The notes: generated by a model from the sequence alone, not told the origin. Shown: positions 44,501-54,151, counted from the first letter of the stretch. The stretch is DNA of 64,000 nt from an uncultured Acidimicrobiales bacterium (GCA_958295755.1 OY282367.1:1-64000), one strand, 5' to 3'. A program made the numbers and translations.

Positions 44501-46657
44501 TTAGTTCAGTCTGCTTCTTGCCAGACGCAAAGAATTCCCCACAACACACAGAGATGACAAGCTCATTGCCCCGGCTGCGGCCACAGGAGGTAATACGCCC
44601 GTAGCTGCGAGTGGAAGCAAAGCGGCATTGTAGATGCAAGCCCAGATGAGATTTGCCACGATAGTAGACGAAGTCCTGCAGGCGATTTCTATAGCTTTGA
44701 CTGCTTTGCTGAAATCGCTACCGATAATGGTGATGTCGCTAGCTTCGGCGGCTATGTCTGCTCCGTCTGAGAGGGCTATCCCCACATCGGCTTTGGCCAG
44801 TGCTGCCGCATCGTTTACCCCATCGCCAATCATAGCAACCGTGTGGTTGGCTTCCTGCAGACGGTTTACCTCGGCGAGTTTGTCTTCGGGGAGGCATTCT
44901 GCGATAACTTTTTCCAGATTTAATTGCTTAGCCACATGCTGCGCGCCTGCTTGTGAATCGCCTGTTGCCATAGTTACAGAGATGCCGAGCGACTTCATAT
45001 CTGCCACAGACTGGGGCGCGCCTGCGCGTAGCTCGTCGGCACAGATGATGAGGCCTTTGGCCGGGGGAGCCTTTGTTGGTGCGCTGGTGGGATTGAGGTT
45101 TATATCAGTGTCTTGAAAGTTGATGTCGGTAGGGTTGGGTAGGCGGTTGCTGTGGGGATGCTGGTGGTTGCCTTCGGAGTTTTTGTTGTCCCAGCCGACG
45201 AAGACGCTTGCGAAACCCTCGTTGGCAGCTGAAAGAGCGGCTTGTTCTAAATCGCCGTGGATATCAGAGAACAAACTGCTCGCTCCCAAAGCAGCGATGC
45301 TGCCATTTTTGAACTCGGCTATGACGCCTGCGCCTGGGGTTTCCACAAAGCTGTTGAAGATGTGTTCATTTGTAGTCTTGAGTTTTTCACCATTTTCTTC
45401 TCGCTGACTAACTTGTTCTCGTGCGATTGCCTGCGATAAAGGATGCAGCGATTTTTCTGCGAGAATCGATGCGATTTCAAGCACTTCGTCTGTTTCAAAC
45501 ATCTCGCTTGTCTCAGACATCTCGCTTGACTCAGATATCCCGCTCACTTCAATCGCCCTAACAGAAGGGCGACCATAGGTGAGCGTGCCTGTTTTGTCTA
45601 CAACTGCGGTGTCAATATGGCGTGACGCTTCCCACACATTGCCGCTTCTAATGATGATGCCTTCTCTGGCCGCCCGTCCCACGCCTGCCACTATTGCTGT
45701 GGGTGTTGCGAGCCCCAAAGCGCACGGGCAAGCCACAACCAGCACGGCAACCCCTGCGGCAATCGCAGTGCTTGTTCCCTCGCTTGCCAGCAACCATCCG
45801 ATGAAGGTGGCGAGGGCCGAGGCGATAACTGCTGGAACGAAAATGGCACTGGCACGATCTACCAGTCGCTGCACGGGGGCGCGGGAACGCTGAGCTTCTT
45901 CCAGTAGTCGCATGACCTGTGCGTGGGCAGTTTCGGCACCAACTCGCCGGGCTTCAACCACCAGCAGTCCAGTGGTATTCAGCGTGGCACCTGTGACTTC
46001 ATCGCCGGGTTGTGCTGCCACTGGAATCGGCTCGCCAGTGAGGAACGACTGATCGATAGCGGAGTGTCCCGATACGACTACGCCATCGGTGGCTACTCTT
46101 TCGCCCGGTCGCACCACGAAGCGCATTCCAACCGCAAGGTGTTCAGTTGGAATGTCGGTGCCGTCTTCTAGGCGTGCTGTGGTGACGCTGAGTTTGGCGA
46201 GCGAAGCAACCGCATTTTGTGATCTGGTCTGGGCGCGCCCTTCCAGCCAGCCGCCGAGACGCACGAAGACGATGATCGTGGATGCCATCGTGAAGTGGAT
46301 GTCGCCGCCGTTGCCTGACGCTATCGCCCAAATCGACCAGCCCCAAGCCACAAGCACGCCCAGCGATATGAGCGTGTTCATGTTGGGAGTGCGGGCCGGT
46401 ATGCTCAACCATCCGTCTTGTAGGATTGGCCATCCCACGCCCCACACCACCGCTGTGGAAAGTGCACCGAGTAGCCAGTCTTGATTGAGCGCAGAAGAGT
46501 CGGGAAGTAGCCAAACGACCCAACCTAAAGCAGCAGCTACCGCTCCAAAGAGTAAAGTCAGTCCTTCACGGCGACCAGAAGCGGCTGGTGTGTGACACGA
46601 GGGCGGGGCGTCATCTTGGGCTTTCACCCCTTGAGATTTATCACGTGTCAAGGACAT
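44501..46657 (-). CDS. Heavy-metal translocating P-type ATPase (copper-type)
   Basis: The P1B ATPase has TGE in FLTGEPIPV, metal-binding CPC in VACPCALG, phosphorylation site DKTGT and GDGVND. The metal-site residues fit copper or silver export. The N-terminal HMA domain with CxxC is absent; a short polar N-terminus replaces it. Two low-complexity inserts (Ser/Glu/Met-rich after VRAIEVSG, and an Asn/His/Pro-rich piece near residue 510) lie in the nucleotide-binding region and include short tandem repeats. The start at 46657 (MSLTRDK) gives about 718 residues and diverges from cas4-cas1 with 93 bp between the starts. Confidence 0.9.
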   Translation of the reverse strand: MSLTRDKSQGVKAQDDAPPSCHTPAASGRREGLTLLFGAVAAALGWVVWLLPDSSALNQDWLLGALSTAVVWGVGWPILQDGWLSIPARTPNMNTLISLGVLVAWGWSIWAIASGNGGDIHFTMASTIIVFVRLGGWLEGRAQTRSQNAVASLAKLSVTTARLEDGTDIPTEHLAVGMRFVVRPGERVATDGVVVSGHSAIDQSFLTGEPIPVAAQPGDEVTGATLNTTGLLVVEARRVGAETAHAQVMRLLEEAQRSRAPVQRLVDRASAIFVPAVIASALATFIGWLLASEGTSTAIAAGVAVLVVACPCALGLATPTAIVAGVGRAAREGIIIRSGNVWEASRHIDTAVVDKTGTLTYGRPSVRAIEVSGISESSEMSETSEMFETDEVLEIASILAEKSLHPLSQAIAREQVSQREENGEKLKTTNEHIFNSFVETPGAGVIAEFKNGSIAALGASSLFSDIHGDLEQAALSAANEGFASVFVGWDNKNSEGNHQHPHSNRLPNPTDINFQDTDINLNPTSAPTKAPPAKGLIICADELRAGAPQSVADMKSLGISVTMATGDSQAGAQHVAKQLNLEKVIAECLPEDKLAEVNRLQEANHTVAMIGDGVNDAAALAKADVGIALSDGADIAAEASDITIIGSDFSKAVKAIEIACRTSSTIVANLIWACIYNAALLPLAATGVLPPVAAAGAMSLSSLCVVGNSLRLARSRLN

Positions 46658-46750
46658 GAGATAACGAAATTCTACCTCAAAAGCCCAACTTCTCTGGCAC
46701 GCAAGTTTCTCTTGCACACGAGCCTGTGGAAAACTAAACTTAGTTGCAGT

Positions 46751-48460
46751 ATGACATCTGAAATAGAAGTGCCTGGTGTTTCATTTGCCGATGAGCTCGA
46801 CCCGCCCGAGTTCGTGCCTGCCAGAATGCTCACTCAGTTCCTTTATTGTTCAAGGTTGTTCTATCTTGAGTGGGTCAATCAGCAGTGGGACGACAACTTC
46901 CACACAGCGCAAGGCGAATATGTCCACCGGGCTGTCGACAGAATAGGAGGTGCCGCGCCAGCACCAGACGATGACAACCCGTTTCTGGAAGCTAGATCGC
47001 TGAAGTTGTCGTCTGAGAAACTTGGATTGGTAGCCGTGGTCGACCTAGTGGAAGGCAAAGACGGCGAAGTCCATCCAGTTGATTACAAGAAAGCCAAACT
47101 CCCCAAAGATTTAGCCTTGCAGACTTGGGAGTCGCATCGGGCACAGCTTTGTGTGGCGGGTTTGTTGTTGCGTGAGGCGGGCTATGTGTGCACCAGCGGC
47201 AGCATCTATTATGCGGGTAGCAAGCGCAGAGTGGAAGTAAATTTTGACGAAGAGCTGATCGACCAGACGATGTCGGCTTTGGAGGAGTTGCGCGAGACTG
47301 CCAGTCTGCCTGAAGCACCGCCGCCGTTGGTCGACAGTCCCAAATGTCCTGACTGTTCGCTGGTGGGTATCTGTCTACCCGATGAAGTTAATCTTCTAGC
47401 TGAAATTTCTAAGGAGACGCCTCGCCGTCTGGTGCCTCGCGATCCGCAATCTCGCCCCGTGTATGTTACGGGGCAGGGGATGAGAGTAGGTAAAGCCAAA
47501 GGCCGACTGCAGATCAAAAAAGACAGAGAAGTCGTTCAAGAAGTGCGCTTGTTGGATGTCTCCCAGCTTTGTCTTTACGGTAATGTGCAGGTGTCTTCGC
47601 AATGCATTCGTGAGTTGATGGGCAGGGATGTGCCAATTTGCTGGTTCAGTTTCGGCGGATGGTTTGCTGGTATGGCGACTGGGTTGCCTTCCAAGCATGT
47701 GGAGTTGCGGCGGCGACAGGTGGGTCGTTCCAGCGTGGGCAGGATGGACATTTCTAGAGCAATCGTGCGCTCCAAGATTCTTAACTCTCGCACTTTGTTG
47801 CGCAGAAATTTCAAGATAGGCGATGAAACTGAGCATCAGCGAACGTTGGCTTCGCTCAAATATCTGGGGAAAAAGGCTGAGACTGCGCCCACCATTCCAG
47901 AACTTATGGGTATTGAGGGGGCGGCCGCACGGGATTATTTCTCGTCTTTTAACTCTATGCTTCGTGGTGAGCACGGCTTGCCCGGTCGGCCGTTTTCGTT
48001 TGAGGGGCGCAACCGCCGTCCGCCTTTGGATCCGATCAACTGTCTTTTATCGTATTGCTATGCGTTGTTGACGAAGGAATTGACGGTTGTAGCCCATGCC
48101 ATTGGGTTTGACCCTTATATCGGTTTCTTCCATAAGCCTCGGTTCGGGCGACCTGCGCTGGCCCTGGATTTAGCTGAGGAGTTTCGTCCACTGGTGGCAG
48201 ATTCTGTGGTGATCACTCTTATCAACAATGATGAAATTAGGGCTTCTGACTTTGTGGTTCGCTCCGAAGGGGTTGCGCTGACTGATGCTGGGAAGAAAAA
48301 AGTTTTGGGGGCATATGAGCGGCGTTTGGATGTGGAAATCATCCATCCGGTGTTTGATTACAAAATCACCTATCGTCGCGTATTCGAACTTCAGGCTCGG
48401 CTATTGGCTGCTACGCTGTTGGATGAAGTGGCAGAATACACACCGTTTTCAACTCGATGA
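46751..48460 (+). CDS. cas4-cas1: Cas4-Cas1 fusion, type I-G CRISPR adaptation nuclease/integrase
   Basis: The 569-residue fusion is typical of type I-G (I-U). The N-terminal Cas4 part has the first iron-sulfur Cys at residue 33 (LYCSRLF), the RecB-like DYKKAK segment, and three Cys at about 199, 202 and 208 (CPDCSLVGIC). The Cas1 part follows, with the catalytic Glu near 443 (TKELTVVAHAIG), His near 461 (FFHKP) and Asp/Glu near 473-476 (ALDLAEEFRP). It selects PAM-containing spacers and integrates them with Cas2. The ATG at 46751 starts just before the Cas4 domain; the frame is open upstream but lacks support. It is coupled (ATGA) to the next gene. Confidence 0.93.
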   Translation: MTSEIEVPGVSFADELDPPEFVPARMLTQFLYCSRLFYLEWVNQQWDDNFHTAQGEYVHRAVDRIGGAAPAPDDDNPFLEARSLKLSSEKLGLVAVVDLVEGKDGEVHPVDYKKAKLPKDLALQTWESHRAQLCVAGLLLREAGYVCTSGSIYYAGSKRRVEVNFDEELIDQTMSALEELRETASLPEAPPPLVDSPKCPDCSLVGICLPDEVNLLAEISKETPRRLVPRDPQSRPVYVTGQGMRVGKAKGRLQIKKDREVVQEVRLLDVSQLCLYGNVQVSSQCIRELMGRDVPICWFSFGGWFAGMATGLPSKHVELRRRQVGRSSVGRMDISRAIVRSKILNSRTLLRRNFKIGDETEHQRTLASLKYLGKKAETAPTIPELMGIEGAAARDYFSSFNSMLRGEHGLPGRPFSFEGRNRRPPLDPINCLLSYCYALLTKELTVVAHAIGFDPYIGFFHKPRFGRPALALDLAEEFRPLVADSVVITLINNDEIRASDFVVRSEGVALTDAGKKKVLGAYERRLDVEIIHPVFDYKITYRRVFELQARLLAATLLDEVAEYTPFSTR

Positions 48461-49797
48461 TGAAATCTTCTTTCCTAGCGGCTTTGTTGGTGCTGTGTCT
48501 TGTGGCGGTGGCGTGTGGAAGTGACGACGGCGACGATACCGAAAACACTGATAGCACCGAAAACACTGCTAGCACCGTCTCCTCAAGTAGCCTCGCAGTC
48601 TCTGGCAGTGTTACCACCGCTAGTCCGTCATCAGCTAGTCCGTCATCAGATCTTTCTGCAGATGTTCAAGAGTTGAAACTCGGCTATATCCTTCCTCTAA
48701 CAGGTAGTTTGGCGTATTTGGGCGATGCCATGGAAAGAGGGGCCACCCTTGCCGTTGAAGAGATAAATCAGGTAGGGATTCAAAGGATAGATATGCTCGC
48801 GGGCGACTCTGGCACTAATGCTGATGTTGCCAACAACACGGCGGACAATCATTTGGCGGAGGGTGTTCAAGGCATTATTGGGGCGGGCGCGTCAGCCGTC
48901 TCGTTGGCTATCATCGACAAAATCACAGGCGTGGGTATTCCGATGATCGCTGCGTCCAACACATCACCGACTTTCACAACTTATGATGATGGCGGGCTTT
49001 ATTTTCGCACAATCGCTTCAGATGTGCTCCAGAGCAGAGTCATCGCCGATCTAATTACTGAAGATGGCGCACGCAGAGTTGCTGTAATGTATCGTGCTGA
49101 TGCCTACGGGAAGGCTCTGGCTGATGCTTCTGAGGTAAGTCTTGTGGATAATGGACTGGAATCTGCTGGCACGTTTGCTTTAGATCCCGAAGGTAGCACT
49201 TTCGCATCTGAAGTTCAAGAGGTTGTCGCTTCGGGGGCTGATGCTGTGATTTTGATTGCATTTTCGGAAGGGGGGCGGATCATCGCCGAGATGATTGAGG
49301 CGGGAATTGGCCCAAATGAAATCACCTTGTATGTGACGGCTGGTCTGGCTACTGAAGATCTCTCGGAACTTGTCAATCCTGACGATCCTTCTTTCGTTCA
49401 AGGCATCAGGGGAACGCGAATCGGCGAAAGCGAATCGGACGAGCAGACATTTAGAGAGAGATTTGCTGAATTTGCGCCAGGAGTGGACGATGCTTATGCT
49501 CCTGAAGCCTATGATGCGGTCGTGATTTACGCCTTGGCTGCTCTTGTGGCTGGGAGTAATCAGGCCGAGGATTTTGCGGCTGAGATAAATGATGTAACGC
49601 GTGGTGGCACAAAATGCTCGTCGTATGCAGATTGCGCCGAGTTGGTGATGGCTGGGGAAGATATCGACTATGAAGGGGCGGCTGGTTCGCTGGATTTCAT
49701 TGATGCTGGTGAGCCGAGCGTGGCCACCTTTGACATTTTAGAGTTTGATGAGGCTGGAGAAATCGTAGTGGTGTCGTCTCGGACGCTGAGGGGTTGA
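48457..49797 (+). CDS. ABC transporter substrate-binding lipoprotein inside the cas adaptation operon
   Basis: The 446-residue protein has a signal ending in a lipobox Cys (VAVAC). A Ser/Thr linker of about 60 residues with 18-nt and 15-nt tandem repeats follows. The mature domain is a periplasmic-binding type I domain (LKLGYILPLTGSLAYLGDAMERGA, VGIIGAGAS-type motif, MYRADAYGKA). It is related in kind to the livFGHM partner at 35262. Its ATG overlaps the cas4-cas1 stop, and cas2 starts 3 bp after its stop, so it lies inside the adaptation operon. It appears intact, with no frameshift. Why a transporter lipoprotein sits here is unknown; it may be an insertion or a shared-transcription accident. 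Confidence 0.88.
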   Translation: MMKSSFLAALLVLCLVAVACGSDDGDDTENTDSTENTASTVSSSSLAVSGSVTTASPSSASPSSDLSADVQELKLGYILPLTGSLAYLGDAMERGATLAVEEINQVGIQRIDMLAGDSGTNADVANNTADNHLAEGVQGIIGAGASAVSLAIIDKITGVGIPMIAASNTSPTFTTYDDGGLYFRTIASDVLQSRVIADLITEDGARRVAVMYRADAYGKALADASEVSLVDNGLESAGTFALDPEGSTFASEVQEVVASGADAVILIAFSEGGRIIAEMIEAGIGPNEITLYVTAGLATEDLSELVNPDDPSFVQGIRGTRIGESESDEQTFRERFAEFAPGVDDAYAPEAYDAVVIYALAALVAGSNQAEDFAAEINDVTRGGTKCSSYADCAELVMAGEDIDYEGAAGSLDFIDAGEPSVATFDILEFDEAGEIVVVSSRTLRG

Positions 49798-49800
49798 GTT

Positions 49801-50097
49801 TTGAGCAGGAACACATATCTTGTTGCCTATGATATTTGCGGTGATGAGAAGCGTTTGAGGCAAATCCACAAATGCATGTGCGGGTATGGCTACTCTCTGC
49901 AGTACTCGGTGTTCTTGTGCTCGCTTGATCAGGTTGAGTTGATTGACCTGAAGATGGAAGTAAGCGAAATCATGAATCACGGGGACGACAGCGTGATGAT
50001 AGTGGCATTAGGCCCTTCAGAGACAGCAGTGGAGAGTCATTTTGAATTCATGGGAGTTACCCCTCCAAAATTCGAGGAAGGATCTGTTATCGTCTAG
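49801..50097 (+). CDS. cas2: Cas2, CRISPR spacer integration partner
   Basis: The 98-residue product has the Cas2 ferredoxin-like pattern. YLVAYDICGDEKRLRQIHKCMCGYG carries the N-terminal Asp and the helix, then LQYSVFLCSL, and the protein ends in short strands. It forms the Cas1-Cas2 integration complex with the fusion gene. The TTG at 49801 is supported by AGGGG about 8 nt upstream and by the 3-bp gap after the preceding stop. The array leader follows within 300 bp. Confidence 0.92.
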   Translation: MSRNTYLVAYDICGDEKRLRQIHKCMCGYGYSLQYSVFLCSLDQVELIDLKMEVSEIMNHGDDSVMIVALGPSETAVESHFEFMGVTPPKFEEGSVIV

Positions 50098-50404
50098 AGA
50101 GGAGAGGGGCGGATGGCTTCTGGATGGCTGGTTACGGCAAAAGAGAAAACTCGCCAGTGGTTTTGAAAATGTAAAAGGGGATTTTGCCGGGTTTACGGGG
50201 GTTGTGGGGGATTCTTGTGAAATTTCGAGGGACTTCTGCGAGAGGTCATGTGGCAACACCCTTTCTAGCGACCTCTCGTTGTCTGCTATGATAGGGCAAA
50301 GGAGGGGCCACGCACCTTGGCAACATATTTTTAAAACAAAAAATCCCTCACTTCTCGCAAATGGCAAATTTCCCCCAAGCCAAATGCGACCAACAAAGAG
50401 AGGG
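50098..50404 (+). promoter_or_regulatory. CRISPR leader with palindrome and extended -10 promoter
   Basis: The 307-bp leader separates cas2 from repeat 1. It contains a perfect 9-bp inverted repeat (50239-50247 and 50270-50278, arms CGAGAGGTC/GACCTCTCG, 22-nt loop). An extended -10 (TGCTATGAT, 50285-50292) follows, then an AT-rich stretch (near 50325-50345) and a short A/C-rich run up to the first repeat. Transcription from here would read rightwards through the array. The open reading frame across this region is not a gene. Confidence 0.7.
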
Positions 50405-53400
50405 GTTTCGGGGGGCGGTCAGCCCCCCCTTCATTGAAGAAAAACGCGATTTTAGTGACTAACCTATGCACTCAGTTGTTTCGGGGGGCGGTCAGCCCCC
50501 CCTTCATTGAAGAAAAACGCGATTTTAGTGACTAACCTATGCACTCAGTTGTTTCGGGGGGCGGTCAGCCCCCCCTTCATTGAAGAGGGTTCTTAGATGT
50601 GCGTGCTGTGGAGTGCTCGGATGTTTCGGGGGGCGGTCAGCCCCCCCTTCATTGAAGAGTTACCTCCTTACACACGCCCTGGGTGGACGGTGACGTTTCG
50701 GGGGGCGGTCAGCCCCCCCTTCATTGAAGAGCTGACTGAAGATGTGCCTGCTGTGATAGCCCCTATGTTTCGGGGGGCGGTCAGCCCCCCCTTCATTGAA
50801 GATCTGCGGTGTAGTTGTGTTCGCTTTCGCACTGGCGGAGTTTCGGGGGGCGGTCAGCCCCCCCTTCATTGAAGATATGTTTCGCCGCCGTCCTCTTCGG
50901 TATAGGGCGGGGTTTCGGGGGGCGGTCAGCCCCCCCTTCATTGAAGAGTTGCCATAGGTGGTCTCCTATCGGTTGTCGGGTTTAGTTTCGGGGGGCGGTC
51001 AGCCCCCCCTTCATTGAAGATTGGATGTGCGTGTTGTGGAGTGTGGGGATTGGGGTTTCGGGGGGCGGTCAGCCCCCCCTTCATTGAAGAGGGCTTACCG
51101 CCAGCCCCCCAGCCAAGCCGCAAGAAGTTTCGGGGGGCGGTCAGCCCCCCCTTCATTGAAGACCCTGCTTTGCTGCGCCGCTCCGCCGGGTTCATCCCAG
51201 TTTCGGGGGGCGGTCAGCCCCCCCTTCATTGAAGAACTTCTTCATCGGCAGAAAGGCGAACTCATGGCGAACGTTTCGGGGGGCGGTCAGCCCCCCCTTC
51301 ATTGAAGAGTCTCGGCTGTCGAATACGCCTTTCGGTAGTGGGCGTTTCGGGGGGCGGTCAGCCCCCCCTTCATTGAAGAGGGGTGGCGGCGCGACAGGTG
51401 GCGGGAAGACGCCCCGTTTCGGGGGGCGGTCAGCCCCCCCTTCATTGAAGAGCCATAGGGCCCGACTTCTGACCACTCATGGTCGAGTTTCGGGGGGCGG
51501 TCAGCCCCCCCTTCATTGAAGACTCGCTTGCGGCGTTTGAGCCAGCGGAGTGCGCCTGTGTTTCGGGGGGCGGTCAGCCCCCCCTTCATTGAAGACCGCC
51601 TCAGCAGGTGTTATGTTTAGCTGCTCTGCTGTTTCGGGGGGCGGTCAGCCCCCCCTTCATTGAAGAGTTCCAACGCCAGAACTGCCTAGGAGCTTCACCG
51701 GGGTTTCGGGGGGCGGTCAGCCCCCCCTTCATTGAAGAAGATACTCCATTCGTATTCGCTCCATTGTTCTATTTGTTTCGGGGGGCGGTCAGCCCCCCCT
51801 TCATTGAAGAGTCTCTATAATCCCGACACTCTCGCTGCAGTAAATACTGTTTCGGGGGGCGGTCAGCCCCCCCTTCATTGAAGAGCCAACTGACGCCATT
51901 CTTTGCTTTCACCACATATGTTTCGGGGGGCGGTCAGCCCCCCCTTCATTGAAGAGCCGAAACATCAATACCAACCCACCTACGCCCGTGCGTTTCGGGG
52001 GGCGGTCAGCCCCCCCTTCATTGAAGACGGTGGATGGCAGCCCGATTGATGAGATGGCAGTATGTTTCGGGGGGCGGTCAGCCCCCCCTTCATTGAAGAT
52101 AGAAGTGGGGGGGGGGCGTGCCAGCCTTGGCGTTTGCGGTTTCGGGGGGCGGTCAGCCCCCCCTTCATTGAAGAGCATTCTGAGTTGCGGTCGCGTTTTA
52201 GTTGGGGTGGTTTCGGGGGGCGGTCAGCCCCCCCTTCATTGAAGAGCTTCTATTAGCTGCGCAGAGAGCGAGCGGTATATAGTTTCGGGGGGCGGTCAGC
52301 CCCCCCTTCATTGAAGATATCTTTAGCTGCGATGAGACCTATGAAGAACCGAGGTTTCGGGGGGCGGTCAGCCCCCCCTTCATTGAAGAAGGCACAGCTA
52401 GATTAGACACCAGCAACAGAAACAGTTTCGGGGGGCGGTCAGCCCCCCCTTCATTGAAGACGTGTTAGTTGTGAATCCCAAGTGTCTAGTAGCGTGTTTC
52501 GGGGGGCGGTCAGCCCCCCCTTCATTGAAGATGAGCCATAGCCAGCCTGCTGCTAGCAGTAGCACATCGTTTCGGGGGGCGGTCAGCCCCCCCTTCATTG
52601 AAGATGTACTCCATCTGCGATTCAACACATTACCACACTCGGTTTCGGGGGGCGGTCAGCCCCCCCTTCATTGAAGAGCCAAGAGAACCAAACCATTACC
52701 AAAATCGTAAAGATTGTTTCGGGGGGCGGTCAGCCCCCCCTTCATTGAAGATCAGTCTCCGTTCTTGTCGTGAATTGGGTTATTGCTGTTTCGGGGGGCG
52801 GTCAGCCCCCCCTTCATTGAAGAACAGTTTGCGTGGGGATTGTGGTCGTTGTCGTAGTCGGTTTCGGGGGGCGGTCAGCCCCCCCTTCATTGAAGATTTT
52901 GGGGAATTTTTTAGGGCGATTTTCTGGGCTTGTTTCGGGGGGCGGTCAGCCCCCCCTTCATTGAAGAATACTCCTGGTTGTAAAAAGAAGTGGTGGTGTC
53001 GTGTTTCGGGGGGCGGTCAGCCCCCCCTTCATTGAAGACTGAGAGTGCAGCCCCGACCCGACGGCCGTAGCGTTGAGTTTCGGGGGGCGGTCAGCCCCCC
53101 CTTCATTGAAGAAAGTTCTTCTCGCTGACGATGTGGCCACTCGCTCTAACAGTTTCGGGGGGCGGTCAGCCCCCCCTTCATTGAAGAATTCGCACCCGAC
53201 CATTCTAACACCTGCGGTTGAGTTTCGGGGGGCGGTCAGCCCCCCCTTCATTGAAGACATCGTAAATCCTTAGCAACGATTTCGGGGGATGCGTTTCGGG
53301 GGGCGGTCAGCCCCCCCTTCATTGAAGGCACGCGTCATCCAGCGTGACTTTCCACTGATTGAGTGTTTCGGGGGGCGGTCAGCCCCCCCTTCATTGAAGG

Positions 53401-53544
53401 CAGCCCTGCTGGTCTGGCAGCTATCGGCAGATGGAACGTTTCGGGGGGCGGTCAGCCCCCCCTTCATTGAAGGAAACCGACCAGCACCAGACCTGCGCCG
53501 AACACCGCGTTTCGGGGGGCGGTCAGCCCCCCCTTCATTGAAGC
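50405..53544 (+). CRISPR. Type I-G CRISPR array, 44 repeats and 43 spacers
   Basis: Repeats are 36 bp with period 70-75 bp. Each is GTTTC, then GGGGGGC, a five-base loop GGTCA, GCCCCCC, then CTTCATTGAAGA. The two runs form a perfect 7-bp GC stem, and the last 8-11 bases would be the crRNA 5' handle. Spacers are 34-39 nt. Spacers 1 and 2 (50441-50477 and 50514-50550) are identical; the other spacers look distinct. Repeats 1-40 end in A; repeats 41-43 (53292, 53365, 53438) end in G; repeat 44 (53509) ends in C. This marks the right end as the old, trailer side, with the leader at 50098-50404. Confidence 0.97.
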
Positions 53545-53801
53545 TCTAAGTCATAGTCGTAATCTAGATCGAAGATTGGCATGCCTACTATTTCAGGGGC
53601 ACTCTCGAAAGGTACCCAGTTAGTGCTCCAGTCGCCAGATTTGATGCCTTCTACGAGTTCCTCTAGCGAGATGTCTCCGTAGTCGCCTGCCGCCCACGCT
53701 CGGATAGCAAGGTCATTTTTAGATGGCACCCGCCCCTTATCAAATAACTCTCTAATGTCCTCCTGAGAGTCGTCCCATTTCGGGGCACCCAGCACGCCCA
53801 T
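53535..53801 (-). CDS. Hypothetical phage-like protein, C-terminus cut by CRISPR repeat
   Basis: The 88-residue frame begins with ATG at 53801 and ends at a TGA that lies inside repeat 44. The natural C-terminus is therefore probably lost. It contains GAPKWDDSQEDIRELFDKGR and an acidic tail of alternating Asp/Tyr (DLDYDYDLELQ). The start overlaps the stop of the upstream gene. The function is not recognised; phage origin is inferred from the neighbouring genes. Confidence 0.5.
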   Translation of the reverse strand: MGVLGAPKWDDSQEDIRELFDKGRVPSKNDLAIRAWAAGDYGDISLEELVEGIKSGDWSTNWVPFESAPEIVGMPIFDLDYDYDLELQ

Positions 53802-54151
53802 CAGCGGAACCTGAAATAGCGGCGGACTATATCACACGGCTCACAGCCGATACTCAGATAGATATTATCTTCTGTTTTTTCAGCGACCATCATTATCCTG
53901 CCTTCACATTCTTCGCAGAACATTTGGTCGCTGAGAAGCATCAAGAATGCTTTCGCGTAGATTTCCCAGCTTGGCGAGAGCCACATAATATTCCCGCAAC
54001 CTGCCCGTGTCTTATTCACTCGGTCGATGAAGGCTGGCATCGCTGCTGATGCTAATGCTTGCTGCCATGTCATCCGCTTCCGCACGGCTACGGGTGGTCT
54101 GTCCATGCTCATATATTTCGCGGCTTCAGCGGCGGTAAGTGCGTCGCTCAT
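53801..54151 (-). CDS. Hypothetical small Cys-rich protein, phage-like
   Basis: This complete 116-residue protein has an N-terminal helix (TAAEAAKYMSMDRPPVAVRK) and a C-terminal pair of Cys knuckles (FCEECEGRI and CEPCDIV) that would bind zinc. It is coupled to the next gene by a one-base stop-start overlap (TGATG). The style is that of small phage gene products. It lies entirely inside the 913-bp interval between CRISPR repeats. Confidence 0.55.
   Translation of the reverse strand: MSDALTAAEAAKYMSMDRPPVAVRKRMTWQQALASAAMPAFIDRVNKTRAGCGNIMWLSPSWEIYAKAFLMLLSDQMFCEECEGRIMMVAEKTEDNIYLSIGCEPCDIVRRYFRFR

Noticed and set aside
50042..50437. 131-codon + strand open frame over the cas2 end, leader and first repeat
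   Set aside because: It overlaps cas2 and ends inside a repeat, with no ribosome-binding site; this is leader DNA.
50405..53544. Many long open reading frames in both directions across the array, with repeated peptides such as GGRSAPPSLK
   Set aside because: They are translations of the CRISPR repeat and spacers; the repeat happens to be open in most frames.
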